Shown here in pieces: positions 62,978 to 64,000 of a stretch of 64,000 nucleotides of DNA. The notes below the pieces were generated by a model, which was not told where the DNA came from, searched no databases, and saw only the letters and a program-made list of their open reading frames with translations. The position numbers and the translations under genes are program-made. Every line of letters starts with the position of its first letter. Position 1 is the first letter of the stretch. The stretch comes from an uncultured Flavobacteriaceae bacterium. Its GTDB lineage: Bacteria > Bacteroidota > Bacteroidia > Flavobacteriales > Flavobacteriaceae. The stretch spans positions 1 to 64,000 of the forward strand of contig CANNCM010000005.1 in the NCBI GenBank assembly GCA_947503105.1. Direction: 5' to 3'.

Positions 62978-64000
62978 ATGAACAAATTTTTTCAAATTTT
63001 ATTTCTAACAACAATAACTTTTGTTCACAGTCAAATTACTGGAACAGTGAAAAACACTAGTGGACAACCACTGCCCTATGTCAATATTTTTATCGAAAAC
63101 ACCTATAGCGGCACCACGTCCAATGAAGAGGGTTATTATGAACTAAGTGTTTCAAAAACAGGAACTTACACTGTTGTTTTTCAGTTTTTAGGTTATAAAA
63201 CTTTAACAAAAAAAATAGAGGCAGCAAAGTTTCCTTACACGGCTAACGTTACCTTGCAAGACGAAAATATCAATCTGAGTGAGGTCGTCATAGATGCTAA
63301 TGAAAACCCTGCCAACCGCATCATCAGAGCGGCTATTGCAAAACGTCAATTATATCTTGAAAAACTCAACTCCTACACTGCAGATTTCTATTCTAAAGGC
63401 ATTATACGCATCAAAGATGCTCCAGAACAGTTTATGGGACAAGATGTTGGAGATTTTGATGGGGCTTTGGATTCTACTCGAACAGGAATTTTATACCTTT
63501 CTGAGACGATGTCTAAAATTAAATACATAAAACCCGATTTAATTGAAACTGTAACAGCTTCAAAAATTAGTGGAGATTCCAATGGCATGAGTTTTAACTC
63601 TGCAATGGATGTCAATTTCAATCTCTACAATAATACGGTTAGCATTAATAATGACATAATTTCGCCCATTGCAGATTATGCTTTTAATTATTATAGATAC
63701 AAATTAGAAGGAGAATTTTATGATGATGAAGGACATTTAATTCATAAAATAAATATCATCCCAAAACGTGAAAATGACCGTGTTTTTTCTGGTAGTATTT
63801 ATGTTGTAGAAGACACTTGGGCATTGTATGGAATTGATATAGAAGTCAAAGGCAGTCAAATTCAGATGCCGCCTGCCGATACTATTCGTATTCGTCAAAA
63901 CTTAACTTTTGACAATGCTGAAGACCAGTGGTTGGTGCGCGCCCAAACTATTGATTTTAACTATAGTTTTCTGGGTTTTAAAGGTGATGGTAGCTTTGTT
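62978..64000 (+). CDS. DUF5686-type outer-membrane protein, N-terminal part (cut by window end)
   Basis: An ATG at 62978 opens a frame that runs unbroken to the window end (341 codons). It starts with a signal peptide (MNKFFQILFLTTITFVHSQ), then a carboxypeptidase-regulatory-like domain (GTVKNTSGQPLPYVNIFI and NEEGYYELSV, about 20-100), then the start of a DUF5686 region (NPANRIIRAAIAKRQLYLEKLNSYTADFYSKG). The rest, expected to be a beta-barrel, is beyond the window. The ORF track omits it because it has no stop here. Confidence 0.85.
   Translation, partial: MNKFFQILFLTTITFVHSQITGTVKNTSGQPLPYVNIFIENTYSGTTSNEEGYYELSVSKTGTYTVVFQFLGYKTLTKKIEAAKFPYTANVTLQDENINLSEVVIDANENPANRIIRAAIAKRQLYLEKLNSYTADFYSKGIIRIKDAPEQFMGQDVGDFDGALDSTRTGILYLSETMSKIKYIKPDLIETVTASKISGDSNGMSFNSAMDVNFNLYNNTVSINNDIISPIADYAFNYYRYKLEGEFYDDEGHLIHKINIIPKRENDRVFSGSIYVVEDTWALYGIDIEVKGSQIQMPPADTIRIRQNLTFDNAEDQWLVRAQTIDFNYSFLGFKGDGSFV

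Overview
The window looks like a chromosome segment of a low-GC marine-type member of the Flavobacteriaceae (Bacteroidetes). The basis is AT-rich DNA, several promoter elements of the Bacteroidetes type (TAnnTTTG), bacillithiol genes (bshA, ytxJ), a GH3/serine-hydrolase fusion, DUF4159, a PG1098-like methyltransferase, TamB and LptD-like envelope proteins and a DUF5686-type outer-membrane protein. The species cannot be named from the sequence alone.

Layout. (1) 1-3487: an accessory island. A four-gene operon resembles the Bacillus Sdp killing-factor system: an SdpC-like lipoprotein precursor with a Cys-x5-Cys hydrophobic peptide, SdpA, an SdpB with HTTM-like features, and an SdpI-like DUF1648 membrane protein. 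It is bracketed by 106-bp direct repeats that contain a REP-like hairpin. (2) 3489-31716: core genes. A minus-strand run reads nagZ/serine hydrolase - bshA - aroC - dicarboxylate symporter. SIMPL protein and ogt follow on the plus strand. Then comes an envelope and redox operon (amidase, MCE protein, two Fe-S oxidoreductase subunits, HAD protein, small conserved protein). After it lie lptD-ridA, the glycolytic pair pfkA-gapA with an N-acetylglucosamine-kinase-like gene, tamB, and the tsaD-rsmE-DUF4159-trmH-methyltransferase run. (3) 31721-42383: a mostly accessory stretch. It has a CASTOR/POLLUX-like channel, a DUF481 protein, a DUF2779 nuclease, and an unusual operon of a basic coiled-coil protein, a GIY-YIG protein, a zinc-ribbon/PH-like protein and three small paralogues, each holding two copies of one short domain. 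A divergent regulator-like gene sits behind three 11-bp direct repeats. Two secreted proteins follow. (4) 42671-43067: four tRNA genes (Arg, Pro, Pro, Ser) on the minus strand, with a stray copy of the tRNA-Arg 3' end nearby. (5) 43170-64000: core genes (PgpH-like HD protein, thiolase, NlpC/P60 peptidase, GIN-domain protein, TPR protein, gyrA, clpC, hutH, DUF6314, thioredoxin-like lipoprotein, ytxJ, clpB, smpB). They are interrupted by a 1.2-kb cassette (Cys-containing small protein plus CPBP membrane protease) inserted exactly at the 3' end of the NlpC/P60 gene between 44-bp direct repeats.

The strongest candidates for new biology are the Sdp-like island, the duplicated-domain operon with its phased upstream repeats, and the peptide/CPBP cassette. 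All functional statements rest on reading motifs by eye; no database search was run.
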